DNA of 61,386 nt from CAYWNA01 sp964459305 (GTDB taxonomy: Bacteria; Planctomycetota; Planctomycetia; Pirellulales; Pirellulaceae). Of the stretch, positions 45,284 through 54,358 are shown piece by piece. The position numbers and the translations under genes are program-made. The stretch is from the NCBI GenBank assembly GCA_964459305.1, contig CAYWNA010000052.1:1-61386 (forward strand), read 5' to 3'. The notes beneath the pieces are model-generated. The model was not told where the DNA came from, made no database searches, and was given only the letters and a program-made list of their open reading frames with translations. Position 1 is the stretch's first letter. The number at the start of each line of letters is the position of its first letter.

Positions 45284-45601
45284 ATGGCGATCACATTGAC
45301 TGAAGGTGCAGCGGCGGAGGTAGCGCGGGTTAAAGACGAACAAAAGATGGACGCCGACATGTTCTTGCGCATAGCCATCGGGGCTGGCGGATGCAGTGGA
45401 TTCAACTACCGACTGCATTTCGACAGCCAATTCGATGACAAGAAGGACACAAAGTACGACTGCCACGGCGTGGATGTCGTGGTCGACAAAAAGCATTCAC
45501 TGTATTTGGATGGCACAACCGTGGACTGGTCCGACAGCGAACGGCGAGGGTTTTCCTTCGAAAATCCCAACGTTGTGCGAAGTTGCTCGTGCGGCGGCTA
45601 G
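45284..45601 (+). CDS. A-type iron-sulfur carrier protein (IscA/ErpA/HesB family)
   Basis: 105 residues, full family length. The three ligand cysteines are present: Cys37 in G-A-G-G-C-S-G-F and C101-S-C103-G-G at the C-terminus. F-S-F-E-N-P-N before them is also family-typical. GGAGAGAG lies about 8 bases before ATG 45284. These proteins carry [4Fe-4S] or [2Fe-2S] clusters from the assembly scaffold to apo-targets. The gene stands alone; no suf or isc gene is adjacent, so it is probably a general carrier, ErpA-like. The middle D-K-K-D-T-K-Y-D-C insert is a little unusual. Confidence 0.93.
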   Translation: MAITLTEGAAAEVARVKDEQKMDADMFLRIAIGAGGCSGFNYRLHFDSQFDDKKDTKYDCHGVDVVVDKKHSLYLDGTTVDWSDSERRGFSFENPNVVRSCSCGG

Positions 45602-45646
45602 CCGCAGTTGCCGGTGTCATTTCCCACGGGGGCGGTTTTGAACGAC

Positions 45647-46201
45647 TCACTTTCGATCGGGAGTCGTACAGCGGTGCCTAGATGCCATTGAGGCCAGATC
45701 AACTAGCTCAGCCAGGCCAGCTTCGGCGAATTCGCGTCCGCTTACGTAGCGTCCTGGCTTCATCCAATCGGCAATTTTCTCCGGCGATACCGCAAAGAAC
45801 TCGGCCAATAGGCCCTCCATTTCGCGCTCGAGATGGCCAAAGTGCCGGGCCCACTCGGCAGCTTCGTCCAACCCGACGTTTTCTTCGCTCTGCCATTTCA
45901 TCGGATGAAACAGCAGGACGCTGTACGGTGTAACCAAGCGGCGGCGGCAGGCGGCCAGCGGCCACAACGCGGCGGACGAGCATTCGCCCACCACGATTCC
46001 GGTTGCGCGTAGATCGCGCATGGCAATCAGCGTCAACAGTGAGATGGCCGTGTAGGAGCTACCGCCGGGCGAATCGAAGAACAACGTGCACTCTCCGCCC
46101 GGCGCAACGCTCAAGAGCTTATCGCAAATATCCGGCGCGTTTTCCGTCAGATCGCCAACGACGGCGATTTCAATCAGCTCATCTTTCTTTCTGCGACTCA
46201 T
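45647..46201 (-). CDS. ClpP-like serine protease
   Basis: 184 residues. The ClpP/crotonase fold markers are F-D-S-P-G-G-S-S near 43-50, the catalytic Ser in G-E-C-S-S-A-A (Ser75) and His99 in L-L-F-H-P-M. The third residue, an Asp or Glu after about 50 residues, is not certain. There is no signal peptide and no membrane segment, so a cytoplasmic role like ClpP or a SppA-type relative is expected. The His neighbourhood (F-H-P-M instead of I-H-Q-P) is divergent, so it may be an inactive or specialised paralogue. Monocistronic, convergent with the Fe-S carrier gene. Confidence 0.75.
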   Translation of the reverse strand: MSRRKKDELIEIAVVGDLTENAPDICDKLLSVAPGGECTLFFDSPGGSSYTAISLLTLIAMRDLRATGIVVGECSSAALWPLAACRRRLVTPYSVLLFHPMKWQSEENVGLDEAAEWARHFGHLEREMEGLLAEFFAVSPEKIADWMKPGRYVSGREFAEAGLAELVDLASMASRHRCTTPDRK

Positions 46202-46300
46202 TCCGTTGCCCCGATCGTGGTTGTTGCGTTGCCATTGCTTTCAATCGCGCCGATCGTAACGTCTGGGCAAAGTGTAACAGTAGCGGCGTGTACCGCAAGC

Positions 46301-46328
46301 TTCACAGGACCCTACTGCATTGTATAAT
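46301..46328 (+). promoter_or_regulatory. Sigma-70-type promoter for the zinc-ribbon/GYF_2 - KAP operon
   Basis: TTCACA (-35, 46301-46306) and a perfect TATAAT (-10, 46323-46328) with a 16-base spacer. The expected transcript start near 46335 is about 40 bases before ATG 46376. Direction agrees with the two genes downstream. Confidence 0.55.
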
Positions 46329-46375
46329 CAAGTGTTTGGCGCGATTGGCATCCAAGGTCGTAAGTAGTTGCGAAG

Positions 46376-47215
46376 ATGGGTATTAGGTTCTACTGTCCTA
46401 CCTGCGGGAACAAGTTGAATGTCAAGGCATTCTTGGCGGGCAAGAGGGGCGTATGTCCTCAGTGTGGGTCCGGCATGGACATTCCCCTTGAAAGCCAGAT
46501 CGGAAAGGATGCCGAGAAAAAGGCGTCCAAGCCGCCAGGTCGGGAAAAGAACGATTCGGCCGTCATCAACGACTCAATGACGGTGCCGGTCTCTTTGCCT
46601 TCTTCGGGGGACAGTGCGCTTGATGGCCTGACTCCTTCGATTCCTGCTTCTTCGGGACCGGTCACCGCGACTGCTGTACCGTCACCCGCGACGCAAACGG
46701 CCTCGCCACCAGCAGAGCAATTGACGGTGCCGACCCAACCTGCTGCCCCTTCGCGACCCGCCACTCGCGTCCAGCCCGCGACGCCGGTGGCCACGCCCGT
46801 GCCTGAGGCCCCAGTCGATCCGATCGAAGAATCCCCCGAGTCTTCCTGGTACGTCCGGCCGCCGTCGGGCGGCCAGTATGGACCGGCTCGTGGCGACATC
46901 ATGCGCAAGTGGATTTCGGAAGGGCGAGTCAGTTCGGATTCGCTCGTTTGGCGCGAAGGTTGGGAGGACTGGCGTACGGCGACCGAGATCTTTCCGTCGC
47001 TGGGGCCTGCCGCCACACCACCTGTACCGGCACCGGCGACCTACGCGTCGACCGCACCGGGGACCTACGCGTCGACCGCACCGGCAGCGCCCTCGGCCGC
47101 CTCCTATCGTCCGCGACGACGCAATTCGACAGCCCGCACGATCGCGCTAGTCGTGGTCTTGGGGATAATGTGCGTGGCGTTGCTGGGCATGTTGTTCTAT
47201 GTGACACGGTCTTGA
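46376..47215 (+). CDS. Zinc-ribbon / GYF_2 membrane protein
   Basis: 279 residues. An N-terminal zinc ribbon (F-Y-C-P-T-C-G-N and G-V-C-P-Q-C-G) spans residues 3-35. A Pro/Thr/Ala-rich linker follows, then a GYF_2 (DUF4339) domain at about 160-205 (W-Y-V-R-P-P-S-G-G-Q-Y-G-P, W-I-S-E-G-R-V, L-V-W-R-E-G-W-E-D-W), and a C-terminal membrane helix (about 256-276). GYF_2 domains bind Pro-rich peptides. The linker before the helix contains a 24-bp tandem duplication. It ends 6 bases before the KAP-like gene, indicating one operon, so a shared membrane complex is likely. Confidence 0.85.
   Translation: MGIRFYCPTCGNKLNVKAFLAGKRGVCPQCGSGMDIPLESQIGKDAEKKASKPPGREKNDSAVINDSMTVPVSLPSSGDSALDGLTPSIPASSGPVTATAVPSPATQTASPPAEQLTVPTQPAAPSRPATRVQPATPVATPVPEAPVDPIEESPESSWYVRPPSGGQYGPARGDIMRKWISEGRVSSDSLVWREGWEDWRTATEIFPSLGPAATPPVPAPATYASTAPGTYASTAPAAPSAASYRPRRRNSTARTIALVVVLGIMCVALLGMLFYVTRS
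47038..47085 (+). repeat. 24-bp tandem duplication in the GYF_2 gene
   Basis: Two exact consecutive copies of a 24-base unit (starting GACCTACGCGTCGACCGCAC) in frame, encoding two T-Y-A-S-T-A-P-G/A repeats in the linker before the C-terminal helix. A simple in-frame expansion; no selection can be inferred from the window. Confidence 0.92.
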
Positions 47216-47221
47216 GGTGCC

Positions 47222-48730
47222 ATGAAGATTCAGCAGTTTCTGGAACACCACGGGGTATCGCGCAATCCGTTTGCCGAGGAAGACGCCCAGACGGACCCCG
47301 TGTTCAAAGACCACTGTATCGACAGCACGTACCATCCCACCTGGGACAAGATCTTCGGGGACCCGGCCGAACCTGCCACGGCCGTTGTGTTCGGTGAAAA
47401 AGGTGCAGGGAAGACCGCCATGCGACTGCAGATAGCGCGGCATATACAGTTGTACAATCGAGAGCACCCCGACGAACGTTTGTTCGTCATCCATTACGAC
47501 GATTTCAATCCTTTCTTGGACCGCTTCCGCGAGCGGCTCAGCGGCCGACGTCGGCGACGAGCGGATCGCGTGCTCAAGGAATGGAAGCTGTGGGACCATA
47601 TGGACGCGATCCTCTCGTTGGGCGTGACGGGATTGGTCGATCACATACTGGACATCAAACAGCCCAGTCCATTCACCGACTGCGAGTTGGACGGGGAGGG
47701 GATCCGTGGGCTCGACCGGCACCAGGCCCGCGATCTACTGGTGCTGGCCGCGTGCTACGATCAATCCATTGCCACCACGTTCAAAGAACGGTGGGGAGGA
47801 TTGCGCAAGCGGCTACAGTTTTCGACGTTGCGGGCCCATTGGCAATTGGCGTTGGGTATTGCCTGGACCGTACTCGTACTGGGGCTGGTCGTCACTCTGG
47901 CGATCAGCGGCCATGCGAAGCTGCTGGCGATGTTCTGGCTGTACCTGATTTTGGCGGTCGCAGGATGGGGACCGTGGCTCTGGCGATGGTGGAACTGCTT
48001 CTGGCTCGCACGCGGCGTCTTGAAGCAGATGCGACTGAGCAATCGCGACGCCAAATCACTCCGGCAAGTGCTGATGCAATTCACGTGGGCCGAGCTTGTC
48101 GCGCAGCCGGTGCCTGACAAAGAGAGCACCGACGACCGATACGAAATGTTGATCAAGCTGCAAGGGATTCTGCAGACGCTGGGATTCCACGGCGTCATCG
48201 TGCTGGTCGACCGGCTCGACGAACCGCACTTGATCAATGGTTCGGCGGAACTGATGAAAGCCCTGCTATGGCCCATGCTGGACAACAAGTTCCTCAAGCA
48301 TCCGGGGCTGGGCCTGAAGATCATGGCACCGATCGAACTGACGCGGTTCATCGATCGCGAAGACCGCGACTTCTACCAACGGGCCCGTTTGGACAAGCAG
48401 AATATGATTGCATCGTTCGAATGGACCGGCGAGGCGTTGTATGACGTGGCCAACGCTCGCCTGTCGGCGTGTGCGATCGACGAGTCGAGTCCCATACTGC
48501 GCGACTTCATCGACGGTTCGGTCAGCGATCGGCGGATCATCGAGGCATTTCGCGGACTTCGCACGCCTCGGCATTTGTTCAAGTTTCTGTACCGTCTGTT
48601 CGTGGCACACTGCAATTCTCATGTCGACGGCGTCCCGGCATGGCAGATTTCTGCGGAAGCGTTCGAATCGACGCTGGCTGTCTACCACCGCGATCAAGAT
48701 GCGTTCGATCGCGGCTTGGGCGCGGGCTGA
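47222..48730 (+). CDS. KAP-like P-loop NTPase with internal membrane segments
   Basis: 502 residues. Walker A G-E-K-G-A-G-K-T is at 58-65 and a Walker B-like V-I-V-L-V-D-R-L-D-E at about 326-335. Between them lie two hydrophobic segments (about 215-235 and 238-258) followed by a W-R-W-W-N-C-F-W stretch; membrane helices inserted inside the NTPase core are the hallmark of KAP-family NTPases. The C-terminal region (350-500) is helical with the AAA+/STAND lid features S-D-R-R-I-I-E-A-F-R-G-L-R-T-P-R. KAP proteins act in membrane-associated signalling and defence; function here unknown. Coupled to the GYF_2 gene by 6 bases. Confidence 0.78.
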   Translation: MKIQQFLEHHGVSRNPFAEEDAQTDPVFKDHCIDSTYHPTWDKIFGDPAEPATAVVFGEKGAGKTAMRLQIARHIQLYNREHPDERLFVIHYDDFNPFLDRFRERLSGRRRRRADRVLKEWKLWDHMDAILSLGVTGLVDHILDIKQPSPFTDCELDGEGIRGLDRHQARDLLVLAACYDQSIATTFKERWGGLRKRLQFSTLRAHWQLALGIAWTVLVLGLVVTLAISGHAKLLAMFWLYLILAVAGWGPWLWRWWNCFWLARGVLKQMRLSNRDAKSLRQVLMQFTWAELVAQPVPDKESTDDRYEMLIKLQGILQTLGFHGVIVLVDRLDEPHLINGSAELMKALLWPMLDNKFLKHPGLGLKIMAPIELTRFIDREDRDFYQRARLDKQNMIASFEWTGEALYDVANARLSACAIDESSPILRDFIDGSVSDRRIIEAFRGLRTPRHLFKFLYRLFVAHCNSHVDGVPAWQISAEAFESTLAVYHRDQDAFDRGLGAG

Positions 48731-48936
48731 TTTGGCCGAAAAAGGCAATTGTGCCTAGAAAATTCGTGTTTCTCCCCAGGAAAATATTGACATGAGGTGC
48801 GAAACGTATTCCTATTAGTATTTGTAGCCGGTTGGTGGGGGTGTAAAGGCCCAATTCGTCCATCCTCCATCATCTCGGCCGAATTAGTCTTCGTTGTCAT
48901 CTATTCAATCTTCCTCTCCCAAAAAGGAGTGCTGCA

Positions 48937-50163
48937 ATGCGAAGAACATCGGCCAGACGCGGGTTCACGCTTATCGAGTTGTTGGTCGTCATTGCGATCA
49001 TTGGCATTCTGGTTGCGCTGCTGTTCCCTGCGCTTCAAGCCGCTCGCGAAGCGGCACGCAGGACGCAATGTAGCAACAACCTCAAGAACATCAGTCTCGC
49101 CTTGCAGAACTACCACGACATTTACAAGACTTACCCCATGGGAGCGATGCATGCCGGCGGCAACCTCGCCACGGGCATGCGAGGGCCCGTACTCGGACCG
49201 TCTTGGTGGTTCGGAACGCTGCCGTTCTTGGAACGGCGCAACATCTACGATGACATCATTGGAGGAACACGGCCCGGTGGCTGGCTTGACCTGACAACAT
49301 CGAACGCAGCGGGAGCGGATTTTTGTGCCCGGAACGTAAATGCCAACATCGTCGGACGCCCGCTAGACCACTTGACTCCAGACTACATGCGGTGCCCTGC
49401 CAGCCCGTTGCCGGAGATGGAGACCCAGACGGGCACCATCCTACAGCCAAGCTACGTGGGTATCGCTGGAGGCACGGACATCGCGCTGGACACGAACCCT
49501 GGCCTTTGGGTGTACCTGCAACGCTGGGGCATACCCGCCACGGAATTGATCTACCGGAACAAGTACTACTGCCGTACCGTGGATGAAGGGATCGTCACGG
49601 AATCCGGCATGCTCCCGGCATGCAGGCACGTGAAAATGGCGGATTGCACGGATGGTACGTCCAACACCATGATCGTCGGCGAGCAATCGGACTGGCTGAG
49701 AGATGTAGACAGGACAATCTCGACCAAGTACCACGGGGATCCTGGCTGGAATCTCGATCCGAGCATGAGCAGAACCACCACGGCCGACCACCGCGGCGGC
49801 TGGTTATCTGGAACGAACGAGTTTCTGACAGTCGAACAATTGCACCTAAACGCGGCCCCCGCGATTGCCGACTGGACGGCGCACCTGTTCAACGTGACCA
49901 CCATACGCTACAAGCCAGACGTGAAAGACGTCCTTGCTCCTCCTGGTAATGTCACGGGCACTCGTGCCCGTGCTCCGGGCTGCTCGGAAGTCCACGAAGC
50001 TGGGCGAGGAGTCAACAACCCGCTGCAATCGCCGCATGACGGAGGTGTTATGGCGGCCTACGTCGATGGCTCAGTCCAGTTCATTTTCGACACCACGGAC
50101 TTGGCGGTCTTGTTGCGGCTCGCCATTCGCGACGATGGCCAGAAAGTCAGCCTGGGGTACTAA
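48937..50163 (+). CDS. DUF1559 prepilin-like protein (H-x9-DG), second copy
   Basis: 408 residues with AAGGAG 9 bases before the ATG. Prepilin N-terminus R-R-G-F-T-L-I-E-L-L-V-V-I-A-I-I-G-I-L, the R-E-A-A-R-R-T-Q-C-S-N-N-L-K-N head and a C-terminal S-P-H-D-G-G-V-M-A-A-Y-V-D-G signature. It shares the first 60 residues' pattern (down to N-Y-H-D-I-Y-K-T-Y-P) with the copy at 31435, but the bodies differ. No pilus-assembly gene is nearby. The stop overlaps the stop of the convergent membrane-protein gene by three bases. Confidence 0.95.
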   Translation: MRRTSARRGFTLIELLVVIAIIGILVALLFPALQAAREAARRTQCSNNLKNISLALQNYHDIYKTYPMGAMHAGGNLATGMRGPVLGPSWWFGTLPFLERRNIYDDIIGGTRPGGWLDLTTSNAAGADFCARNVNANIVGRPLDHLTPDYMRCPASPLPEMETQTGTILQPSYVGIAGGTDIALDTNPGLWVYLQRWGIPATELIYRNKYYCRTVDEGIVTESGMLPACRHVKMADCTDGTSNTMIVGEQSDWLRDVDRTISTKYHGDPGWNLDPSMSRTTTADHRGGWLSGTNEFLTVEQLHLNAAPAIADWTAHLFNVTTIRYKPDVKDVLAPPGNVTGTRARAPGCSEVHEAGRGVNNPLQSPHDGGVMAAYVDGSVQFIFDTTDLAVLLRLAIRDDGQKVSLGY

Positions 50164-50813
50164 CGCTTCTCTTGGGCCAATTTCACCGAGAGAATATCCA
50201 GTTGCCCTTTCAAATCCGCCAGCAGCATTTGAGGGCTGGCGCCGCCGGCAACGTGGGCGTAGAACGACTGGGCGGCGGTGCCGTGCGTCGATCCCAGCAG
50301 CGAAGTCGAGTGTCGCAAGCTACCGATCTGCTCGTCCAGCTCATCCAGGGCTTCGGCCGTCTGGCAGTTGTTCTGCCACAGCCCATCTAGCTGCAGGACA
50401 ACCCCGATCAGCAGCAAAGCCTGTCCACCAAGCGTAACCGGCATTCCCCAGGCCCACAGGTCACCGCGACCGGCGACAAAAGACCAAGCGAGCAGCGCGC
50501 CTCCGAAGATAAAGGCGACCAATCCCAGAGAAAGGATGCTCCAAGCCAACGCAATGGCCATCGGTTTGCGGCGTCGTCGGCGTTTAGGCCGTTCGTTGGG
50601 CGATTGCGCGCGTTGACGGTCTGCCATGGCAGGGCGCGGCGGCATGGGTGCGTGTCGGCTGTCGATCCGCAACGACGTGGCGAGCCTATCGACCGCGCAG
50701 AGATCGTCGTCCAACTCCCAGTCGTCCAAAGCGGTGGCCGGACAAACACTCGCGGGAGACGAGACGCAATCGTCGGAAGCGACTTCGGTAGTGTCGAAAC
50801 TGGATGGGTCCAT
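50160..50813 (-). CDS. Two-TM membrane protein with acidic N-terminus
   Basis: 217 residues from ATG 50813; ATG 50837 is also in frame and the ribosome-binding site is weak for both. An acidic Asp/Ser-rich region (D-D-W-E-L-D-D-D-L) is followed by a basic stretch (K-R-R-R-R-R-K), two membrane helices (about 86-108 and 120-140) and a C-terminal helical tail with possible coiled coil (A-L-D-E-L-D-E-Q-I, L-L-A-D-L-K-G-Q-L-D-I-L). This looks like a planctomycete membrane protein of unknown function. It is divergent from the helicase with about 118 bases between starts, and tail-overlaps the DUF1559 gene. Confidence 0.65.
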   Translation of the reverse strand: MDPSSFDTTEVASDDCVSSPASVCPATALDDWELDDDLCAVDRLATSLRIDSRHAPMPPRPAMADRQRAQSPNERPKRRRRRKPMAIALAWSILSLGLVAFIFGGALLAWSFVAGRGDLWAWGMPVTLGGQALLLIGVVLQLDGLWQNNCQTAEALDELDEQIGSLRHSTSLLGSTHGTAAQSFYAHVAGGASPQMLLADLKGQLDILSVKLAQEKR

Positions 50814-50931
50814 TGTGCTAGCAATCGGGAATCGCAATGATGATCAATATTGGCATCGGCGTCTGCATCCGGAAACTGTACGGATTTTGCGGCTTTTGCC
50901 GCATATAGGGATTCTTCGGACGGTAGCGGTC

Positions 50932-53900
50932 GTGAGCACCCAGTTCCCCACAATTCGGTTTCGAGGGCAATTACGGCCGTCGCAGGCGGATGTTGTGGAG
51001 ATCGCGCGCCGAAAACTCGCCGACGGCAGGCGGCGGTTGCACATCGTGGCACCGCCGGGTTCCGGGAAAACGGTGCTGGGATTGTACCTTTGGGCCGAAT
51101 GCATTCGGCAGCCGGCGGTCGTGCTTTCACCAAACTCGGCCATCCAGGCCCAGTGGGCTGCGCGCACGGACTTGTTTCAGGTGGAATTGCCTGGGGACGA
51201 AGTCGTCAGCACGAGCCCGGAACGACCTGCGCTGCTGAACTCGTTGACGTACCAGTCGGTGACGCTGCCGGGCCGCGGTACTGCGGACGCGGACGAACAG
51301 GCAATCGATTTATGGCAAGACAAGCTGATTGAAGCCGACCAGGCCAAAGACCCCGACGAAGCGCTGGTGTGGATCCAAGACCTCAAGCGTCACAATCCCG
51401 ACTACTACAAGCAGCGACTCGGTGCTTACCGCAAGCAAATCCGTGATGCCGCCGCGCTGGCCGGCGGGTCGCTAGACATGCTACACCGTTCGTCGCTCGG
51501 CACGCTCAACCGGCTGAAAGAACAGCGCATCGGCCTGATCATTTTGGACGAGTGCCATCACCTGATGGGACATTGGGGCCGCGTGCTCGCCGACGCCCAT
51601 GACCTGTTGGAACGGCCGATGGTCGTCGGATTGACGGCCACGCCGCCCGACCGCGACGGCAAGAAGCCGGAGGACATCGCTCGGTACGATGGGTTCTTTG
51701 GCGAGATCGACTACGAAGTCCCGGTGCCGGCGGTGGTGAAAGACGGCTTCTTGGCACCCTACCAGGACTTGGCCTATTTCGTTCGCCCCACGCGCAAAGA
51801 ACTGTCCTTTGTTGCCAACGCCGACGACCAATTGCACGAGATCGTGGAAGACCTCTGCCGGCCGCTTCCCGAGGACGTGAAGGAATCGGCGAGCCTGAGG
51901 CGTCAGCCTCCGGTTCCATCAGCGGGCTCACGCCCGCCGCTCGCCAGTCAGGGCTCCGAAGACTGCGGGATGGAGAGGGGGATCAACGAGGACAACGAAA
52001 CCGCAGCGGAGCGCCCAACAAAGCCGAACTGTAATCAGGACGTGCAACGCCAGCGCCGGGATGATCTCGGCACTCCAATCCCCGCCCGATCCTCGCGTGC
52101 CGTTCCTTCCGCTTCTCCCTCTCCCCAACCGTCCATTTCGCCAGCCTTCGCGGCGACGGGTGAGCCGTTGTCGGATTGGCTGATCACCGTGTTGGGCGAA
52201 CTGCGTTTGCCGACGGGCGTTCAAAAGGACTGGCAGACTTTCGAGCGGCGCGATCCAGTGTTTGCTGAAGCCGCGCGCATCTTTCTCTTGAGACGGGGCC
52301 ATTCACTGCCGCCCGATACGCCGCCGCCTGAGATGGACCTGGAGCCGGAGGAAATGCCTGAGATGGAGATCCTGACGCCGGTGCTGGACCGCTATGTCAG
52401 GCACCACTTGCGGCGTTCTGAGAAATCCGAGGATCGCGAGTTAGCAGAACGTGTCATCCGACGTTTGCGGACATTGGGTGTGCAGATCACGGAAACGGGC
52501 TCTCAAGCTTGCGCGTCGCCGGTGGGCCGGGTCATGGCCTACTCGCACAGCAAGACAGCAGCGTTAGCGCCGGTACTGGCAGCCGAACACCGTATCCTGG
52601 GCGATACTTTGCGCGCGGTGGTTGTGGCCGATTACGAAAAGACGTCGGCCGTGACCGCCGACGTCAAACATCTGCTGGACTCCGAAGCGGGCGGAGCGAT
52701 TGCCGCCTTCAAGCAACTGATTCGCCATCCGGAGATGGACTCCCTTGACCCGATTCTGGTGACCGGTTCGAGCGTGCTGGTGGACGACGATCTGGCATCG
52801 AAATTCGATCAAGCCGCCGAGCAATGGCTTGCGGCCGCCGGGCACGATGTCGAGTTGTCGTTCGGCGAAGAAGAGGGATTCCACATCATCAACGGCAAAG
52901 GCGGCGACTGGTGCCCGCGCGTGTACGTGGCCATGATCACCGACCTGTTTCAGCGCGGCCTGACCAAATGCCTGGTGGGCACGCGCGGCCTGTTGGGCGA
53001 AGGATGGGACGCCAACAAGATCAATGTCCTGGTCGATCTGACGACGGTGACGACCTCGATGACCGTAAACCAATTGCGCGGCCGCTCGATCCGGCTGGAT
53101 CCCGACGAGCCAACAAAGCTAGCGAACAACTGGGACGTGGTATGCATCGCGCCGGAATTTACCAAGGGACTAGACGATTACAAACGTTTCATCGCCAAGC
53201 ATAAGACGATTTTCGGAGTAACCGACGACGGTGCGATTGAAAAAGGCGTTGGCCACGTCCATGCTGCGTTCACCGATCTGCGACCGGAGGGGCTGGAGGG
53301 TTCGACCAACGTCCTGAACGCAGACATGCTCGGGCGAGTGGGCCTGCGCACGGAAACGAGATCGCTGTGGAGAATCGGCGAACCGTATTCGCCCGAACCG
53401 ATTCGCGCCTTGGAAACCAACTCGCTGGGAGGCGGTGGCGGTTTCCCTCCATTCAAACATTCGCGCGCGCCGTGGAGCGACGGCTCGTTGGCCCAGGCAA
53501 TCGGTGAAGTCGTCCTCGCATCGCTGCACGACGCCGGATTGCTGCCGCGGCGCCGGCACGTCCACGTGGGCAACCGGTCCGGCGGGTACGTGCGCGTCTT
53601 CCTGGAAAAGGCCGACGAAGAGGAAAACGCCGTCTTCACGCAGGCGTTGCACGAAGCGTTGGGCCCGCTACACCGCCCGCGCTATGTCATCGCCCGATAC
53701 GTAGACAACGTGAAGGACACTTGGCTATCGTCTATCCTGCCGTCCATCGTCGGCCGGTATTTCCAGCGGCGCGATCGGCGTCGAGTGATGTTGCACGCAG
53801 TCCCATCCGTCCTGGCAAAGAACAAGGACCTGGCCGACATCTACCAAAGCCATTGGAATCGGCGGGTGAGCCCCGGCGAAGCGCTGTACGCCTATCGCGG

Positions 53901-53985
53901 CGCCGGCAAGGAACTGATCGCCGAAGCTCGCAGCCGCGGCCAAGTCCCCAAAGGATGCATTCACGAGAAGGAGATCTTCATGTGA
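50932..53985 (+). CDS. SF2 DEAD/DEAH-type helicase with a large C-terminal region
   Basis: About 1017 residues from GTG 50932; the open frame extends to 50626 but that part overlaps the divergent gene antisense, and no ribosome-binding site is strong. Walker A A-P-P-G-S-G-K-T (40-47), DECHH box (near 206), L-T-A-T-P-P (motif III, near 234) and the motif-VI region G-T-R-G-L-L-G-E-G-W-D-A ...N-Q-L-R-G-R-S-I-R (about 683-720) are present. Residues about 319-406 are a low-complexity insert that includes repeat C3 and lacks family character. The C-terminal 250 residues (K-E-L-I-A-E-A-R-S-R-G region) match no domain I know. DNA or RNA substrate not deducible. Confidence 0.85.
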   Translation: MSTQFPTIRFRGQLRPSQADVVEIARRKLADGRRRLHIVAPPGSGKTVLGLYLWAECIRQPAVVLSPNSAIQAQWAARTDLFQVELPGDEVVSTSPERPALLNSLTYQSVTLPGRGTADADEQAIDLWQDKLIEADQAKDPDEALVWIQDLKRHNPDYYKQRLGAYRKQIRDAAALAGGSLDMLHRSSLGTLNRLKEQRIGLIILDECHHLMGHWGRVLADAHDLLERPMVVGLTATPPDRDGKKPEDIARYDGFFGEIDYEVPVPAVVKDGFLAPYQDLAYFVRPTRKELSFVANADDQLHEIVEDLCRPLPEDVKESASLRRQPPVPSAGSRPPLASQGSEDCGMERGINEDNETAAERPTKPNCNQDVQRQRRDDLGTPIPARSSRAVPSASPSPQPSISPAFAATGEPLSDWLITVLGELRLPTGVQKDWQTFERRDPVFAEAARIFLLRRGHSLPPDTPPPEMDLEPEEMPEMEILTPVLDRYVRHHLRRSEKSEDRELAERVIRRLRTLGVQITETGSQACASPVGRVMAYSHSKTAALAPVLAAEHRILGDTLRAVVVADYEKTSAVTADVKHLLDSEAGGAIAAFKQLIRHPEMDSLDPILVTGSSVLVDDDLASKFDQAAEQWLAAAGHDVELSFGEEEGFHIINGKGGDWCPRVYVAMITDLFQRGLTKCLVGTRGLLGEGWDANKINVLVDLTTVTTSMTVNQLRGRSIRLDPDEPTKLANNWDVVCIAPEFTKGLDDYKRFIAKHKTIFGVTDDGAIEKGVGHVHAAFTDLRPEGLEGSTNVLNADMLGRVGLRTETRSLWRIGEPYSPEPIRALETNSLGGGGGFPPFKHSRAPWSDGSLAQAIGEVVLASLHDAGLLPRRRHVHVGNRSGGYVRVFLEKADEEENAVFTQALHEALGPLHRPRYVIARYVDNVKDTWLSSILPSIVGRYFQRRDRRRVMLHAVPSVLAKNKDLADIYQSHWNRRVSPGEALYAYRGAGKELIAEARSRGQVPKGCIHEKEIFM
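51888..51946. repeat. Repeat family C-type palindrome inside the helicase gene (copy 3)
   Basis: About 59 bases: GGCGAGC at 51888 then a GTCAGCC-type arm, and CCATCAGCGGGCTCACGCCC at 51917-51936 continuing to CGCCA at 51946, the same GC-rich block as in copies at 20202 and 22309. The two halves are imperfect inverted repeats. It is translated in frame (E-S-A-S-L-R-R-Q-P-P-V-P-S-A-G-S-R-P-P-L). Confidence 0.75.
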
Positions 53986-54358
53986 TGGTTCTCGCTGACC
54001 ACTGGTGCTGACAACCATGCCGACCGTCTCCGTACCGCACGCTGGCAGTGTTCACAGAGGTACGCTGACAAGGGCCGAAAAACTCGTCTTGCCCTTGTTT
54101 TTGTTGGGGCAATCGCACCTGTGTGACCTGTGTAAAAACTGCCCCCGTTTGAAAACCTGTGTAAATCAGGTGCGGTCAAAATGAGTGATGGCGATACCCA
54201 AAGAGAATTCGTATTCTTTGGTTGGGGTCAACCTTTGAGGAAGCCCGGCGGAAAGGAGCTGGCCAAGCAAACCCAGGAACTAGTAGATCACCACACGCCC
54301 GACGAGTTGCTGAGATCCAAGGATATCAGCAGTTTCTCGAATGGCGGACGATCCCACG
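53986..54358. other. Intergenic region with an orphan frame start
   Basis: Between the helicase stop and the S9 peptidase stop, 373 bases. ATG 54181 opens a frame (MSDGDTQREFVFFGWGQPL...) that is polar and gene-like for about 45 codons but then runs antisense through the peptidase coding region, so it is at best a truncated remnant. A repeated CCTGTGTAA word occurs at 54127 and 54157. No terminator hairpin recognised. Confidence 0.4.
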
